A DNA stretch of 64,000 nucleotides, taken from contig CM030367.1 of the NCBI GenBank assembly GCA_017893485.1, forward strand, positions 139,569,274 through 139,633,273. Direction: 5' to 3'. The DNA comes from Hemerocallis citrina. Lineage: Eukaryota; Streptophyta; Magnoliopsida; Asparagales; Asphodelaceae. Positions 44,420 through 55,699 of this stretch are shown here, piece by piece (positions within the stretch are counted from its first letter, which is position 1; every line of letters starts with the position of its first letter). Below the pieces are notes generated by a model that saw nothing but the letters and a program-made list of their open reading frames with translations, made no database searches and was not told where the DNA came from. The position numbers and the translations under genes were made by a program.

Positions 44420-45430
44420 ATGTCTAGAAGAGGAGCTAGAAATGGTGAAGGTTTGGATCTGAAAATGAAACTTGCGAGGGTCTATCAGACGCTCAACGCC
44501 GTGGCGATGAATCAGAACCAAGGAAGGGGGCCTATGAATCCGGTGCCCGAAGCGATTAAACTAGTGGAATCGTTCAAGCGAATGAAACCACCTGTGTTCA
44601 AAGGGAAGTCAGACCCTGATGCGGCTGACAACTGGATTCGTCAAGTGGAGACAATCTTTGAAGTACTGGAGACCCCTGAAGGCAGCAAGGTGAAGTTGGC
44701 GACTCTACAATTTGAGAAGGACGCGGCTGTTTGGTGGCAGTCGATGAAGAGGACAATGGGAGGCATAATGCTTGGCTGGGAGAAATTTCTGGAAGAATTC
44801 CACAGTCACTATTTCCCCTCCGATGTTCAAGAGAAGAAGGCTATGGAATTTCTATCGCTACAGCAAGGTAGCATGTCAGTTAGAGAGTACGAGACCAAAT
44901 TTACTCAGCTCTCTAGGTATGCTCCTGAATTAGTGATGGATGAAGCTAAGAAGGCTCGTAAGTTCGAGCATGGACTAAGGCCGAGCTTGAGGTCCCGGAT
45001 GATACCCCTTGGTATCAAAAGATTTGACAAGTTGGTCAAGAGGGCAGCAGCGACGGAAGCAGATATGGAGCAGTTTCATGCTGTTCAGAACCGGAGGAAC
45101 AACTGGCAGTCTGGAAAGAGGCCCGCTAATTCTGGGAGTTTCAAGGGGCAACCATCTGCACAAAGGTTCAAACCGACAGGGGCGAACGCTATTAGTGTGG
45201 CTGGAGGACCTGGGAACAATGTGGTGAGACCTCCTGCGGTAACTTGCTACAACTGTGGTGAAACAGGACATTATCGATCTCAATGTCTCAAACCACGGAA
45301 TGGTGATCGCAATGTACCAGCACAGCAGACTGGGAAGAGACCGTACCAACCAGGGCGGGTATTTGCCTTGACGGAAGCTGATGCTGATGAGGTTGATCAT
45401 GTCATCACTGGTACGAGGGCAGATGTTTAG
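44420..45430 (+). CDS. gag: gag of element A
   Basis: 336 codons from ATG at 44420. A retrotransposon gag domain (VKLATLQFEKDAAVWWQSMK, FHSHYFPSDVQEKKAMEFL, MSVREYETKFTQLSRYAPEL) is followed by one CCHC zinc knuckle, CYNCGETGHYRSQC, for RNA binding. It forms the particle that packages genomic RNA. The ATG was preferred over an upstream TTG; it follows a good 3' splice site (TTTTTGCATCAG ending 44416). The reading frame is the same as pol's, but TAG at 45428 and TAA at 45461 separate them; both lie inside the predicted 90-nt intron. Confidence 0.92.
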   Translation: MSRRGARNGEGLDLKMKLARVYQTLNAVAMNQNQGRGPMNPVPEAIKLVESFKRMKPPVFKGKSDPDAADNWIRQVETIFEVLETPEGSKVKLATLQFEKDAAVWWQSMKRTMGGIMLGWEKFLEEFHSHYFPSDVQEKKAMEFLSLQQGSMSVREYETKFTQLSRYAPELVMDEAKKARKFEHGLRPSLRSRMIPLGIKRFDKLVKRAAATEADMEQFHAVQNRRNNWQSGKRPANSGSFKGQPSAQRFKPTGANAISVAGGPGNNVVRPPAVTCYNCGETGHYRSQCLKPRNGDRNVPAQQTGKRPYQPGRVFALTEADADEVDHVITGTRADV

Positions 45431-45500
45431 TGGTTTTTGTCATTTCTTTTTCCCGTTTATTAAGTGAACTGTTACGTAATGAGTGTGTATTATGTAACAG
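45411..45500 (+). other. Candidate intron between gag and protease
   Basis: 90 nt, starting CTG/GTACGAG and ending TATGTAACAG/GAGAAC, T-rich in between. It contains both stop codons separating gag and pol. Removal keeps frame and places the codons for VITG next to those for ELYLNG, matching the usual chromovirus transition into the protease. Unspliced RNA would give gag only. Confidence 0.6.
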
Positions 45501-48500
45501 GAGAACTTTATCTTAATGGAATGAAAGCTGTTGTGTTGTTCGATACTGGATCCTCTCGTACTTTTGTGTCTCCTAAATTTGCTAAAGTGTTGGGGGTTGA
45601 ACCGAAGATTTTTTCAGGCAAGATCTTAGCAGTAGCTACTCCATCAGGAGAAACTTTAACCACTAATCGGTATTACGCTGATTGCGAGATTGTGATTGAA
45701 GATCGAATCTTTGGGATTGATCTGATCGAGCTGACTATCTTGGGAGTCGATGTTATCATTGGCATTGATTGGATGTCGGTGTACAGTGCAAGCATCGAGT
45801 GTAAGACCAAGACAGTAACAGTAAAGGCTCCAGGTGGACCTGAAGTCACTTTCCAAGGGAAACAGAAGTGTTCTAAGCTGGTGGCAGCTATCCGCAAGGA
45901 AGAGACTCCTGTGGAAGTGCAAGGGATTCATGTGGTTCGGAACTATCCGACTGTGTTCTTGGATGATTTTTCTGGGTTACCCCCGCATCGTGATGTAGAG
46001 TTCAACATCACTGTTCAACCGGGAAGTGCACCCATTTCTAAGGCACCGTATAGGATGGCTCCAGTGGAACAGGATGAGGTGAAACGGCAGATTGAGGAGC
46101 TGTTGGAGAAAGGCTTTATTCAACCTAGTGTGTCACCTTGGGGAGCACCAGTGCTTTTGGTAAAAAAGAAGGATGGATCGATGAGAATGTGTATCGATTA
46201 CCGGGAGCTGAATAAGGTCACTGTTCAGAATAAGTATCATATTCCTCGAATTGATGACTTGTTCGATCGTCTACAAGGAGCAGCTGTATTCTCCAAAATA
46301 GATCTTCGATCAGGATATCACCAGGTTCGAGTGAAAGCTGAAGATGTGCACAAAACTGCATTTAGAACTCGACATGGGCATTACGAATTCTTAGTTATGC
46401 CATTTGGAGTGACGAATGCACCTGCAATCTTCATGGATTGGATGAATAGAGTTCTGAGGCTGTTCATTGATTCTTTCGTCGTGGTGTTTATCGACGATAT
46501 TCTCGTGTACTCCAAGTCAGAGGAGGAGCACACCGATCATCTGGCAGCAGTGTTGAAGAAGCTGGAAGAGAAGAAGTTGTATGCCAAGTTATCCAAGTGT
46601 GATTTCTGGAAATCTGAAGTGGCATTCCTAGGTCACATCCTTTCTAAGGAGGGAGTGGCAACTGACCCTCAGAAGATAGAGGCAGTGAGAGATTGGGCTA
46701 GGCCTACTACAGTGAAGGAAGTCAGAAGTTTTCTTGGAATGACTGGATACTACAGGAGATTCATTCAAGGTTATGCTCAGATAGCCGTGCCGCTTAATGG
46801 TCTGACCAAGAAGAATGTGAACTTTAAGTGGACTGAGCAATGTGAGGCAAGCTTTCAGGAGTTGAAAGAGAAGCTGACTACTGCACCAATTTTGGCTTTG
46901 CCTAGAGCAGGTGTTGAGTACGTTGTTTATAGCGATGCTTCACATCGTGGGCTTGGTTGTGTCTTAATGCAAGAAGGAAGAGTAATTGCTTATGGGTCTA
47001 GGCAACTACGACCACATGAGAAGAATTACCCGACTCATGATCTGGAGTTGGCTGCGATTATCTTTGCTTTGAAGCAATGGAGACACTACGTGTACGGTAA
47101 GAAATTGAACATGTACACGGACCACAAGAGTTTGAAGTACATATATCAGCAGAGGGATCTGAATTTGAGGCAGCGGAGATGGTTGGAAGTGCTTGAGGAC
47201 ATGCGACCTGAGATCAAGTATCATCCTGGGAAGGCTAATGTTGTTGCTGATGCACTTAGTTGCAAGAGCAGTTTAGCCAGTTTGATTACAACTCAGAAGC
47301 ATCTGATTGAGGAATTGGACCGAGTAGGTATTGAGGTTGTCTTGCAAGGATTGGAAGCATCTTTAGCTCAGTTGAGGCTTCAGCCTACTTTGAATGCAAG
47401 GATCATTGTAAGTCAGGAGGTTGATGCTGATATTTTGGAGATGAAGGAGCAGGTTGGTGCTGGCAGGTTGCCCGAATTTCAAATCAGAGATGGAGTGCTG
47501 TGGTTCGGAGATAGGCTGTGTGTTCCAAATCAGGCGGACCTGAAAGAGAGTATTCTTCTGGAGGCACATGCTACCCTTTTGTCGGTACATCCTGGGAGTA
47601 CTAAGATGTACAAAGACATCAAACAGCATTTCTGGTGGTCAGGTTTGAAGCGGGATGTGGCTGAATTTGTGGTGAAGTGTGAGGTTAGTCAGCAAGTCAA
47701 AGCCAAAAATCAGAGACCCAGAGGTCTATTACAGCTGTTACCTATTCCGGAATGGAAGTGGGATAACATCAGTATGGATTTCATTACGGGATTTCCTAAG
47801 AGTTCTAAAGGCAATGATGCAATTTGGGTTATAGTCGATCGACTAACCAAGTCTGCTTACTTTTTGGCGATGAAACTCACTGCTTCGATGGACAAGTTGG
47901 CTGAGTTGTATGTTGGCGAGATCGTCAGACTTCATGGTGTTCCGTCAACTATTGTGTCTGATCGAGATGCGCGGTTTACTTCACATTTGTGGAGGAGTCT
48001 TCAGACAGCTTTGGGTACCAAGACAGATTTCAGCACTGCTTTTCATCCGCAAACCGATGGACAGACCGAGAGAGTCAACCGTATTCTTGAGGATATGCTT
48101 CGGTATTGTATACTAGATTTTGGAGGCAGTTGGGAAAGACATTTACCTTTGGTAGAGTTTGCCTACAACAACAGTTTTCAGGCTAGCATTGGGATGGCGC
48201 CGTACGAAGCTTTGTATGGCAGGAAGTGCAGAACACCTGTTTGTTGGTTTGAAGTTAGGGAGCGTCAGTTGTTTGGTCTTGAGCTTGTGCAGCAAACCTC
48301 TGAGAAGATTGTTCTGATCAGGAAAAGGTTGGTAGAAGCTCAGAGCAGGCAGAAAAGCTATGCAGACAACCGGAGAAGGGATCTTGAGTTTGAGGTTGGT
48401 GACTTCGTCTTTCTGAAAGTATCACCCAGTAAAGGTGTGGTTCAATTTGGCAAAGGCGGGAAATTAGCCCCGAGGTTTATAGGCCCGTACAAGATATTGA

Positions 48501-48814
48501 AAAGGATCGGGAAAACTGCTTACCGGCTTGAATTACCGGAAGAGTTATCTCAGGTGCACAATGTCTTCCATGTGTCTATGCTGAGAGGTTATATTCCAGA
48601 TCCGAGTCATCATTTGCCTGAAGTGCCGGAAGGTTTGCAATTGGATCTGAACTACATCGAGTCTCCTGTCGAGATTGTTGATCGTCGAGAGAAAATTTTG
48701 AGGAATAAGACGATACCGATGGTCAAGGTAGTCTGGAGAAACCATTTGGTTGAAGAGGCTACTTGGGAGTCTGAGGAGAGGATGTTGAAGGACTATCCTG
48801 AGCTTTTTGCTTGA
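45479..48814 (+). CDS. pol: pol of element A: protease, reverse transcriptase, RNase H, integrase, chromodomain
   Basis: About 1110 codons without interruption. Protease FDTGSS (codon DTG at 45542-45550); reverse transcriptase [44 protein letters not shown] and active site [11 protein letters not shown]; RNase [14 protein letters not shown] and [10 protein letters not shown]; integrase with [30 protein letters not shown] and [14 protein letters not shown]-terminal chromodomain-like [14 protein letters not shown] with [15 protein letters not shown]. This order and the chromodomain identify a Tekay (Del) chromovirus. In the integrase zinc finger the last cysteine is serine (KCEVSQQVK, codon 47687-47689). 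ATG 45479 would be used only if gag-pol is not made by splicing. Confidence 0.95.
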   Translation: MSVYYVTGELYLNGMKAVVLFDTGSSRTFVSPKFAKVLGVEPKIFSGKILAVATPSGETLTTNRYYADCEIVIEDRIFGIDLIELTILGVDVIIGIDWMSVYSASIECKTKTVTVKAPGGPEVTFQGKQKCSKLVAAIRKEETPVEVQGIHVVRNYPTVFLDDFSGLPPHRDVEFNITVQPGSAPISKAPYRMAPVEQDEVKRQIEELLEKGFIQPSVSPWGAPVLLVKKKDGSMRMCIDYRELNKVTVQNKYHIPRIDDLFDRLQGAAVFSKIDLRSGYHQVRVKAEDVHKTAFRTRHGHYEFLVMPFGVTNAPAIFMDWMNRVLRLFIDSFVVVFIDDILVYSKSEEEHTDHLAAVLKKLEEKKLYAKLSKCDFWKSEVAFLGHILSKEGVATDPQKIEAVRDWARPTTVKEVRSFLGMTGYYRRFIQGYAQIAVPLNGLTKKNVNFKWTEQCEASFQELKEKLTTAPILALPRAGVEYVVYSDASHRGLGCVLMQEGRVIAYGSRQLRPHEKNYPTHDLELAAIIFALKQWRHYVYGKKLNMYTDHKSLKYIYQQRDLNLRQRRWLEVLEDMRPEIKYHPGKANVVADALSCKSSLASLITTQKHLIEELDRVGIEVVLQGLEASLAQLRLQPTLNARIIVSQEVDADILEMKEQVGAGRLPEFQIRDGVLWFGDRLCVPNQADLKESILLEAHATLLSVHPGSTKMYKDIKQHFWWSGLKRDVAEFVVKCEVSQQVKAKNQRPRGLLQLLPIPEWKWDNISMDFITGFPKSSKGNDAIWVIVDRLTKSAYFLAMKLTASMDKLAELYVGEIVRLHGVPSTIVSDRDARFTSHLWRSLQTALGTKTDFSTAFHPQTDGQTERVNRILEDMLRYCILDFGGSWERHLPLVEFAYNNSFQASIGMAPYEALYGRKCRTPVCWFEVRERQLFGLELVQQTSEKIVLIRKRLVEAQSRQKSYADNRRRDLEFEVGDFVFLKVSPSKGVVQFGKGGKLAPRFIGPYKILKRIGKTAYRLELPEELSQVHNVFHVSMLRGYIPDPSHHLPEVPEGLQLDLNYIESPVEIVDRREKILRNKTIPMVKVVWRNHLVEEATWESEERMLKDYPELFA

Positions 48815-48916
48815 TTTGTACCTTTGTATCTTTTGTTCTTGTTGTGAGGGTTGTATTTTTGTTTTCTCGCTCTTGACTGTAGTTCTGGGGACGGAACTAT
48901 TCTAAGGAGGAAGTGT
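48815..48916 (+). promoter_or_regulatory. pol 3' end to LTR, with polypurine tract
   Basis: Short untranslated stretch. GGGGACGGAACTATTCTAAG precedes the purine run AAGGAGGAAGTG directly before the 3' LTR. The same GGGGACGGAACTA motif is next to the polypurine tract of element B. Confidence 0.85.
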
Positions 48917-51900
48917 TGTAATGCCCTGATTTTTCATTTAATGAGAAATTATTTATTTTGCACGTAGTGTGCACGTGCAATATTTTGGTTGGATTAAATC
49001 TTATAATTATTTTCATTTTGATGGGTATAAATATTTAAATAAGTGCTTTCAATTATTTTATACAAAAGCCTTCTTTTAAATAGATGAAAAGCCTTTTCTT
49101 TTAAAAAGCCCTTTTTCTTAAAAGCCCAAATTTAATTCATTTATTTTATCTTAAAATTGTTATTTTGGCCCATAAACTAAGACCCATGAGTTAATTTATT
49201 TTAAGTACAACTTGTCATGTAGGATACAATTTAAAGTTTATTTTTATACAAAATTTAATGTACAAATTTTTGGAGACTAAGTGGCATGCACGTGCATTGC
49301 ACGTACACGTGCATTATGCACTTTGAATGGAGGCCGGGAATGCTTCTTTGGAGGGAAACCCAAATTTTTGAGTGGGATCATGGTGTGGTGGTTACTTGAT
49401 TATGGGTAGTTTTTGTAACTTCTCCTTAAATCTAAGCCACTTGTTCCTAACTCCTACTTCAATCCTAGCCATCAATTCTCCTTGATTCTTAGTATAAATA
49501 CCCCCCCTCCATGGCTAGTTATTCTTGTGCTAAATAATTCTTCCAAACCTATAGTTCAATACTCTATCTGGTAGTTATTTTAGTGAGTTAAAAGATTAAG
49601 TTGTGTGTGGGAGTTGTGCTTGCAACTACAAGGGGAGAAGAGGCCGGCATTCCAGGAGAAGAAGCTTTCAGTTTTGGTGCTTTTGGAGGATCGAGTGCGC
49701 GCTTCAAGGAGGAGGAGCATTTCGTTGCAAGGACATTCGTCTAGGAGTTTGCTAATTGTTCTTTTCTTCAATAAGGTGGGTAAATTTTCCCTATTTCTAA
49801 ATAGGAATGCATGCTAGATTTAATTAGAAGAATGTTGCATGAAATGATCATTTAGAGTATACATTTAATTGAAAATGACTTATCGATTGATTGATATATG
49901 AATGTGAAATTGTATGTGGTTCTATTAGTAAAAGCAAAATTATGTGTGAATTGGTTGTAGCCATAAATTATTGAAGAAAATTTCATTATCTATGTCACAA
50001 ATTATATACACAAAAGTTAGTAGATAAACCATGCTACTTTATGTGTTTTAATGAGCCTTTGTGTTGCATTGAAATAAACAAATCAAAATATGGATTCGTA
50101 TGGTTGGTAAATGACTAAAAACAGAAATTAATATGAAGAATTTCTAGTAAAGAGATTGAGATGTTAATTGTGAAGAAATGTCGAAAAGAAGAAATGTGGT
50201 AATTATAATGTAGATACTGAATTAGTTGTATGAAAATATGTTTTAATTGTTACAAAAATTATTTTGCTCATACTGGTATGTAAATTATGTGAGGAAGAAT
50301 GAATCTGGAGTTGTACAGTAATTTTTATGAAAACAAAATGAAATGGGGACTAGTTGAACATCGAAACGTTTTAATAACGGAGAGAATTGGTTTAAATAAA
50401 CTTTGAGTTGCGTTGTTGACAACCTGAGCGCGTAGCTCAAGTGGTCGGGATAGCCTAAATCGCTACAGTGGTCTGGGGTTGTTGGTTCGAATCCTCTGGG
50501 CAACACACTTTTATTCCATGAATTTTTAAAATGAAAGAGAGTAGCGGCCGAGAGCATATAATGCTCTCAGTCCTCTTTACAACGCTTGTAACACCCGGCC
50601 TAGTGGTCTGTGCCTTGGGCGTTTTTCCTGGGGTGCTGGGTTCGAATCTTGCCATCGGCAAGATTGAAAAAAATTATTTTTTGAATGTTTCGGTGGCCAA
50701 AAAAATTATGGAAAAAATATGGTTATTCTTCTAAAAATATATGGGACTTGTGAAAAAAAATAATTTAGGGATTATTCGCATGAAATAAAATGTGATTTGA
50801 GAATGAAATGTGTAATTAGAACTATGGTTTTATAAGTGTATTTTTGGGAAAATTATACCTTGCAAAAAGAACTTGAAATGAAGGATTAGAAGATTAATAT
50901 AGTAAAGATTGAAATGATATTATGTGATGGATGTGATTTATTCCCAATTGAGAATAGTATGAAAAATATGAATTGTTAACATTCGTTAGTGATGTAAAGT
51001 ATTTCTCATTTGAGAATAATGTGACAACTATGAAATGTGAATTATTCTCGTTGGAGAATAGTGCGACAAATTATGATGCGTGAATATCCATCTTGATTGA
51101 ATACTAGTGATGTGGGTTTTTAATGTGAAAATAATAATTCATGAGTTACATGATGAATAGTTGAAATTAATGTATAATTATGGAATATTGAACGATTTGG
51201 AGATCATGGTTGGAAAAGAGAAACATTTTTGAGTATGATGACTCAACATATGAACTTATGAGTTTGAAACACTCAATTTTAGAAATTGTGAATTTGAAAT
51301 TGAAACAAAAGAGTAGCTAAGTTTCCCCCGGCATTTGGAAATGAAGTGAAATGAAAATTGAAATGAAAGACCAAGGTTGGTCATGTTTGAATGAATGAAT
51401 AAGTCCGGTTTAGTGGAGAGGCTAACTCTAGAGCTTTGATTTTTGTTCATGATTTTGATAAAAACTAAGGATTAATACATAGTGGAGACGTGATGAAAGT
51501 AGGAGAAAAACACGAGTATGAGGACCATCGGATTAGCGGTGTGAGAGTGATCCACAGGCTGCCTGCTTGATGCGTCAAGACATGGCGTGGGCACTACTCC
51601 AGAATTATCGTCCCGGTGGCGACGCTTGTGGGATGTTTGGTGACTGCAAGAGGATCGTGTGCCATGAAGTGAGGCTGAATTGCCACAGGCTGTCTTCACG
51701 ATGCGTCGTGACATGACGTGGGATTCCCCTCTAGAATTTTCTGTACACGTGCTTGTACTCATAGATCATCTAAGATACCTACCGTAATTACAGTAGTGGA
51801 TTAAGTCATAACGAGGGATTGAACCCTACAAAGATGAAGAACGATTAAGGGCTTGCCCTCGGACCTATGTAGTATGGGATGCATAGAATCCGAACAAGTG

Positions 51901-52353
51901 CGCATTAGTGTCATGTAACATAAATAAACTACATTAAGGACTAAGTGCACAATCACAACACGACATCAATAGGGTAGTCCCTTTAGTTTGATATGTGACA
52001 AGTTTGTGTTTGCTAAATATGGAAAATAAGTTATACTATTTCCGGCATAGAGAGGATGGCCGTGTATAATGATCGTCGGTTGAATAAACTGACGTACCCA
52101 CAGTCTTATATGCAGGTAAATGGCTTGATAAAGATTAAAGGGGAACAAATGCTTAAAGATTATACAATGTTGTTGTACATTTATTCAGTTGTTGTAAATT
52201 TTACTTCCGCTGTGCAATGTAAAGTGTAAAGTTTGATGTAAACTCTGATGTAAAGTGAAAAGTTCAAATTTCCTTGTAAAATTGTACTAAAGGAAGCGAA
52301 AAGATCCTGTAGAACATCTCGAATTCAGTGTATTTGGGATTCGGGGCGTTACA
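48917..52353 (+). repeat. 3' LTR of element A
   Basis: 3437 bp, the same length as the 5' LTR. By eye there are 11 differences in the first 752 bp, none in the next ~2345 bp, and 9 in the last ~340 bp. TATA box 49493-49500; candidate intron 49776-52115. Confidence 0.95.
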
Positions 52354-52832
52354 AGGGGCCCCACGATCAGCCATGTCAGCTCCGAAACCACCTAGGGCTT
52401 GGCCACGTCAGCCCTAAACCGCTCATGAGGCTGCCACGTCTGCCCTAAACCCCCTGGGCCTCCTGCCACGTCAGGCCATGGGCTTTCGGGTCCAGACCCG
52501 GCCCCCAAGCGGATCCAAACCCGACTGGGACTATCTATAAATACCAAGCCCTCTCCCACCTTTTGAGGTAATCAATCTTTTTCCACTAAAACCCTAGTTA
52601 CTACTACTCTCTCTCTGAGACTAACTAGATCGTCGGAGGGTCTGCCACCGGGATAAACCCCGGTGTTCCTACACCGTCTGCAGGTACGCGAGGCGAGGCA
52701 ATCCGAGCCGATCCTCCAGTGCCGAGGCGAGCCTCCCGCTCACCGTCCGTTACCGCCTCCTTCCACCACTACAAATTGAGTCCGAACTCACACCTGGTGC
52801 ATCCACACTCCTCCCAAAAACAAACCGCATCA
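52354..52832 (+). repeat. 5' LTR of element E, second part
   Basis: Continues the LTR of E after element A. GCCACGTCAG-type segments are repeated (near 52420, 52434 and 52466). TATAAATA is at 52536-52543. The LTR end at CA (52832) is inferred from the primer-site-like TTGGCGTCGTCTGTGGG starting 52835; the 3' LTR is truncated, so the end cannot be confirmed. Confidence 0.6.
52536..52543 (+). promoter_or_regulatory. TATA box of element E LTR
   Basis: TATAAATA about 300 bp before the inferred LTR end, after GC-rich upstream sequence and before CTCTCTCTCTGAG. Confidence 0.75.
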
Positions 52833-52834
52833 GG

Positions 52835-52851
52835 TTGGCGTCGTCTGTGGG
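52835..52851 (+). promoter_or_regulatory. Probable primer binding site of element E
   Basis: TTGGCGTCGTCTGTGGG resembles the GGCGCC(G)TCTGTGGG primer site of Tat-lineage elements. The tRNA was not assigned. Confidence 0.5.
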
Positions 52852-52922
52852 AAACCTATTTATTCGGTAAGGACGACAGTCCGAGCCTCGCCGCCGACGC
52901 TCACCCTTCGATCCACTCTCCC

Positions 52923-55690
52923 ATGCCTCCCAGGGCCCGGAGACCGACTTCATCCGCCCGCCAGGACGGGCCTCCTCTTCAGGACGCCCTCGACGGAAGG
53001 CAAGGATCAAATAATCCAGGGGCAAACCCCGGACCCCAACAAGGCGAACCTCACGTCGAGCAACCCGACCTTCGTCGGGTCATTATGAACCGAAGGGCTA
53101 GCCAGGCCAGGGGAGGGACCGCTTCCAACTCGGCCCTGAACCGCTCCGGGCCTGCAGAAAGGCCGTCGGTACTCAGCCGCATTGGCCGAATTCCTACGCC
53201 CTGACCCGACCCTTCTGACCATGGCGCAGTCATCAGGGCCGAGTTTCGGAGCTTCCGGGATGAAATCATGGAGGCTCTTCACGGAGCGCCAAGGTCCGCA
53301 ACGCTCGACCGACCCCGTCAAATGAGCGAAGGAAGGAGCTACACTCGTGCGCCACCTCCTCCACCGGAGCGCACTGACCAGGTACTCCGTCGCCTCATAA
53401 AGATGGAGAATCACCTCGAACGCATTGGCGATGGGAATCTGAACCCCGTCCTAGGCCGAGCGCCTTCCTGGCCGCCATTCTCCGTCAACATCTTAGAAGC
53501 GGAGATCCCCCGGAACTTTCGGCCTCCGCAATTCGAGACTTACAACGGCGAGGGTGATCCAGCTGATCACATGGAGGGCTTCAAGACCCTCATGATGATT
53601 CACAGCGCTTCGGATCCCCTGCTGTGCCGAGCCTTCCCGACCACCCTCCGGGGCCCGGCCAGGGAGTGGTTCTCCAAACTCTCCCCCGGCTCAATCTTCT
53701 CGTTCGATCAGCTGGAAGCCAACTTCTTAGGCCACTTCGTCACCAGCAGGAAAGCCGAGAAGACGAGCGCATCCCTGCTCGACCTCCGCCAGAGGGAGGG
53801 GGAGTCACTCCGTGACTTCGTCAAAAGGTTCACAACCGAGGCAAGAGCCGTCTCTGCCCTCGACGCCGGGGTCGCCTCGACTGCCTTCCGACACAATGTC
53901 CGGCACAACCAGCTGAAGGTCTCCTTGGCGAAGAAGCCACATCTGGACTTCCCCGACCTTCTTAATCGAGTCGAGAAGTACATACGAGCAGAAGAAGCTC
54001 TAAACCTAGAGGGCAACAAAGAAGTCGTAGGAAAGGGCAAGCGCAGGGCTGATGAGATCGAACCTGCCCGAAAAGCAGCAAAGGAAGGAGTCGGCGCGAA
54101 GAGGGTACCTCCGGTCCCTCGCTTCGAAAGGTACACCCCGCTGACACAGAACGTGTCCGCCATCCTCTTAGAAATCGAGGACAAGGGCCTCGTCCGACTT
54201 CCCCCCCGACCGAGCAACAACAAGAAGCGAGACCAACGCTTCTACTGTCGTTTCCACAGGGATCATGGGCACGAAACCGACCAGTGTCGGGCCCTAAAAG
54301 ACGAAATCGAGGCCCTCATCTCACGAGGGTACCTCCGGGAATTCACAAGAGAAAACCAACGGGATCGGCGAGACACCAGGAACCGGAGGCCTTCGCCTCC
54401 GAACCCTACCCCGAACCGCATCCAGGATCGAGATCCCGAGCCCGAGGGAGCTGGAACCCCGACAATTCTGCATTGTGTCCACGGAGGACCGATGGGGGGA
54501 GAGTCAAATACTTCTCGGAAAGCCTTCATCCGAGAGGTAAACGCTGTCCAAGATCTCCCCTCACCCCGATTACAAATAGTACCTGTCTCCTTCTCCGGAG
54601 AGGACCTCGAAGGCGTCCGCCTCCCTCACTGCGACGCCCTCGTCATTAGCCTCCACATGGCTAATTGTGAAGTACGCCGGATCCTCGTCAACAACGGCAG
54701 CTCGGTGAACATCCTCTTTCTCGAAGCCTTCGAGAATCTCAAACTGCCCAGGGGCAAGCTTAAACCGGCCGGATACACTTTGCACGGGTTCTCCGGCGTC
54801 CCTGTCGTGATAGAAGGGATTGTGACTCTCGACGTCACCGCGGGCTCAGTTCCCGTTCAGTGGACCGAGTCTATGGACTTCATGGTGGTAAACACCAAGG
54901 CAGCATACAATGCCATACTTGGCCGACTGGGGCTGTGCTCCCTTCAGGCGGTACCATCGGCCTATCACTTGAAGCTAAAATTCCCCACCCACCAAGGGGT
55001 CGGTGTCGTCCGAGGCAACCAAGAGGCGGCGCGGTCCTGTTACATGACCGCCGTCGGAGGGGATGTCTTCCCCCTCGATGCCGTCGAGCTCGGCCTCGAG
55101 AGCGATGGTTCCGCCCCTGAGCCAGCCGACGAGCTGGAGGAGGTCCCGTTCGGGGCCGCAGACGAGTCAAAGTGGTTCCGAGTGAGCCGCTCGCTCTCCG
55201 GAGGTTTGAAGGCGGGCATAATTGACTGCATCCGCCGCAACGTCGATCTCTTCGCTTGGAAGCCCTCCGACATGCCCGGGATATCCGAAGACCTGATCAT
55301 GCATAGGCTGAGCATAATCCTGGGATCCAAGCCGATCGCTCAGAAGAGGCGCAAATTCACCCCGGAGGGGCAGCAAGCTGTGAAAGCGAAGGTGGACAAA
55401 CTCTTGTCCGCTCGGTTCATTCAGGAGGTCAACTACCCCGAGTGGTTGGCCAACGTCTTCATGGTTAAAAAGGCGACCGGGGGATGGCGGATCTGTATAG
55501 ACTGCACGGATCTTAACAAAGCATGCCCTAAAGATCCTTTCCCCCTCCCCAGCATCGACGCTTTGATCGATGCGACCTCGGGACACGAGCTGCTGTCCTT
55601 CATGGACGCCTTCGCAGGGTATAATCAAATCCAGATGTTCCCGCCTGACATTGCGAAGACCTCGTTCGTCACCGACCAGGGTCTTTTTGT
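52923..55690 (+). pseudogene. gag-protease and start of reverse transcriptase of element E
   Basis: The frame opens at ATG 52923 (MPPRARRPTS) and is cut by TGA at 53202-53204, then stays open to about 55690. Gag: DPADHMEGFKTLMMIHSASD, LRGPAREWFSKL, LDLRQREGESLRDFVKRF. A CxxH...HxxxxC-type knuckle reads CRFHRDHGHETDQC. The protease site reads LVNNGSSVNILF (about 54687): the catalytic aspartate position is asparagine. Reverse transcriptase begins YPEWLANVFMVKK, DLNKACPKDPFPLPSID, LSFMDAFAGYNQI. A one-base deletion in a T run near 55687 shifts the frame. Confidence 0.85.
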
Positions 55691-55699
55691 TATCGTGTT

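Larger units (their letters stand above)
40250..52353 (+). mobile_element. Tekay-type chromovirus (Ty3/gypsy) element A, structurally complete
   Basis: 12,104 bp with two 3437-bp LTRs, perfect target duplication AGGGG (40245-40249, 52354-52358), primer site, ORF0, gag, pol with chromodomain, and polypurine tract. I count 20 LTR differences by eye (about 0.6%), pointing to a recent insertion. It sits in the 5' LTR of element E. One solo LTR of the family (8092-21759) is in the same window. Three candidate introns are predicted. Confidence 0.93.

Noticed and set aside
52719..53204. Separate 161-residue ORF ahead of gag in element E
   Set aside because: From ATG 52923 it is in the same frame as the downstream gag and is simply its N-terminal part before a premature TGA.
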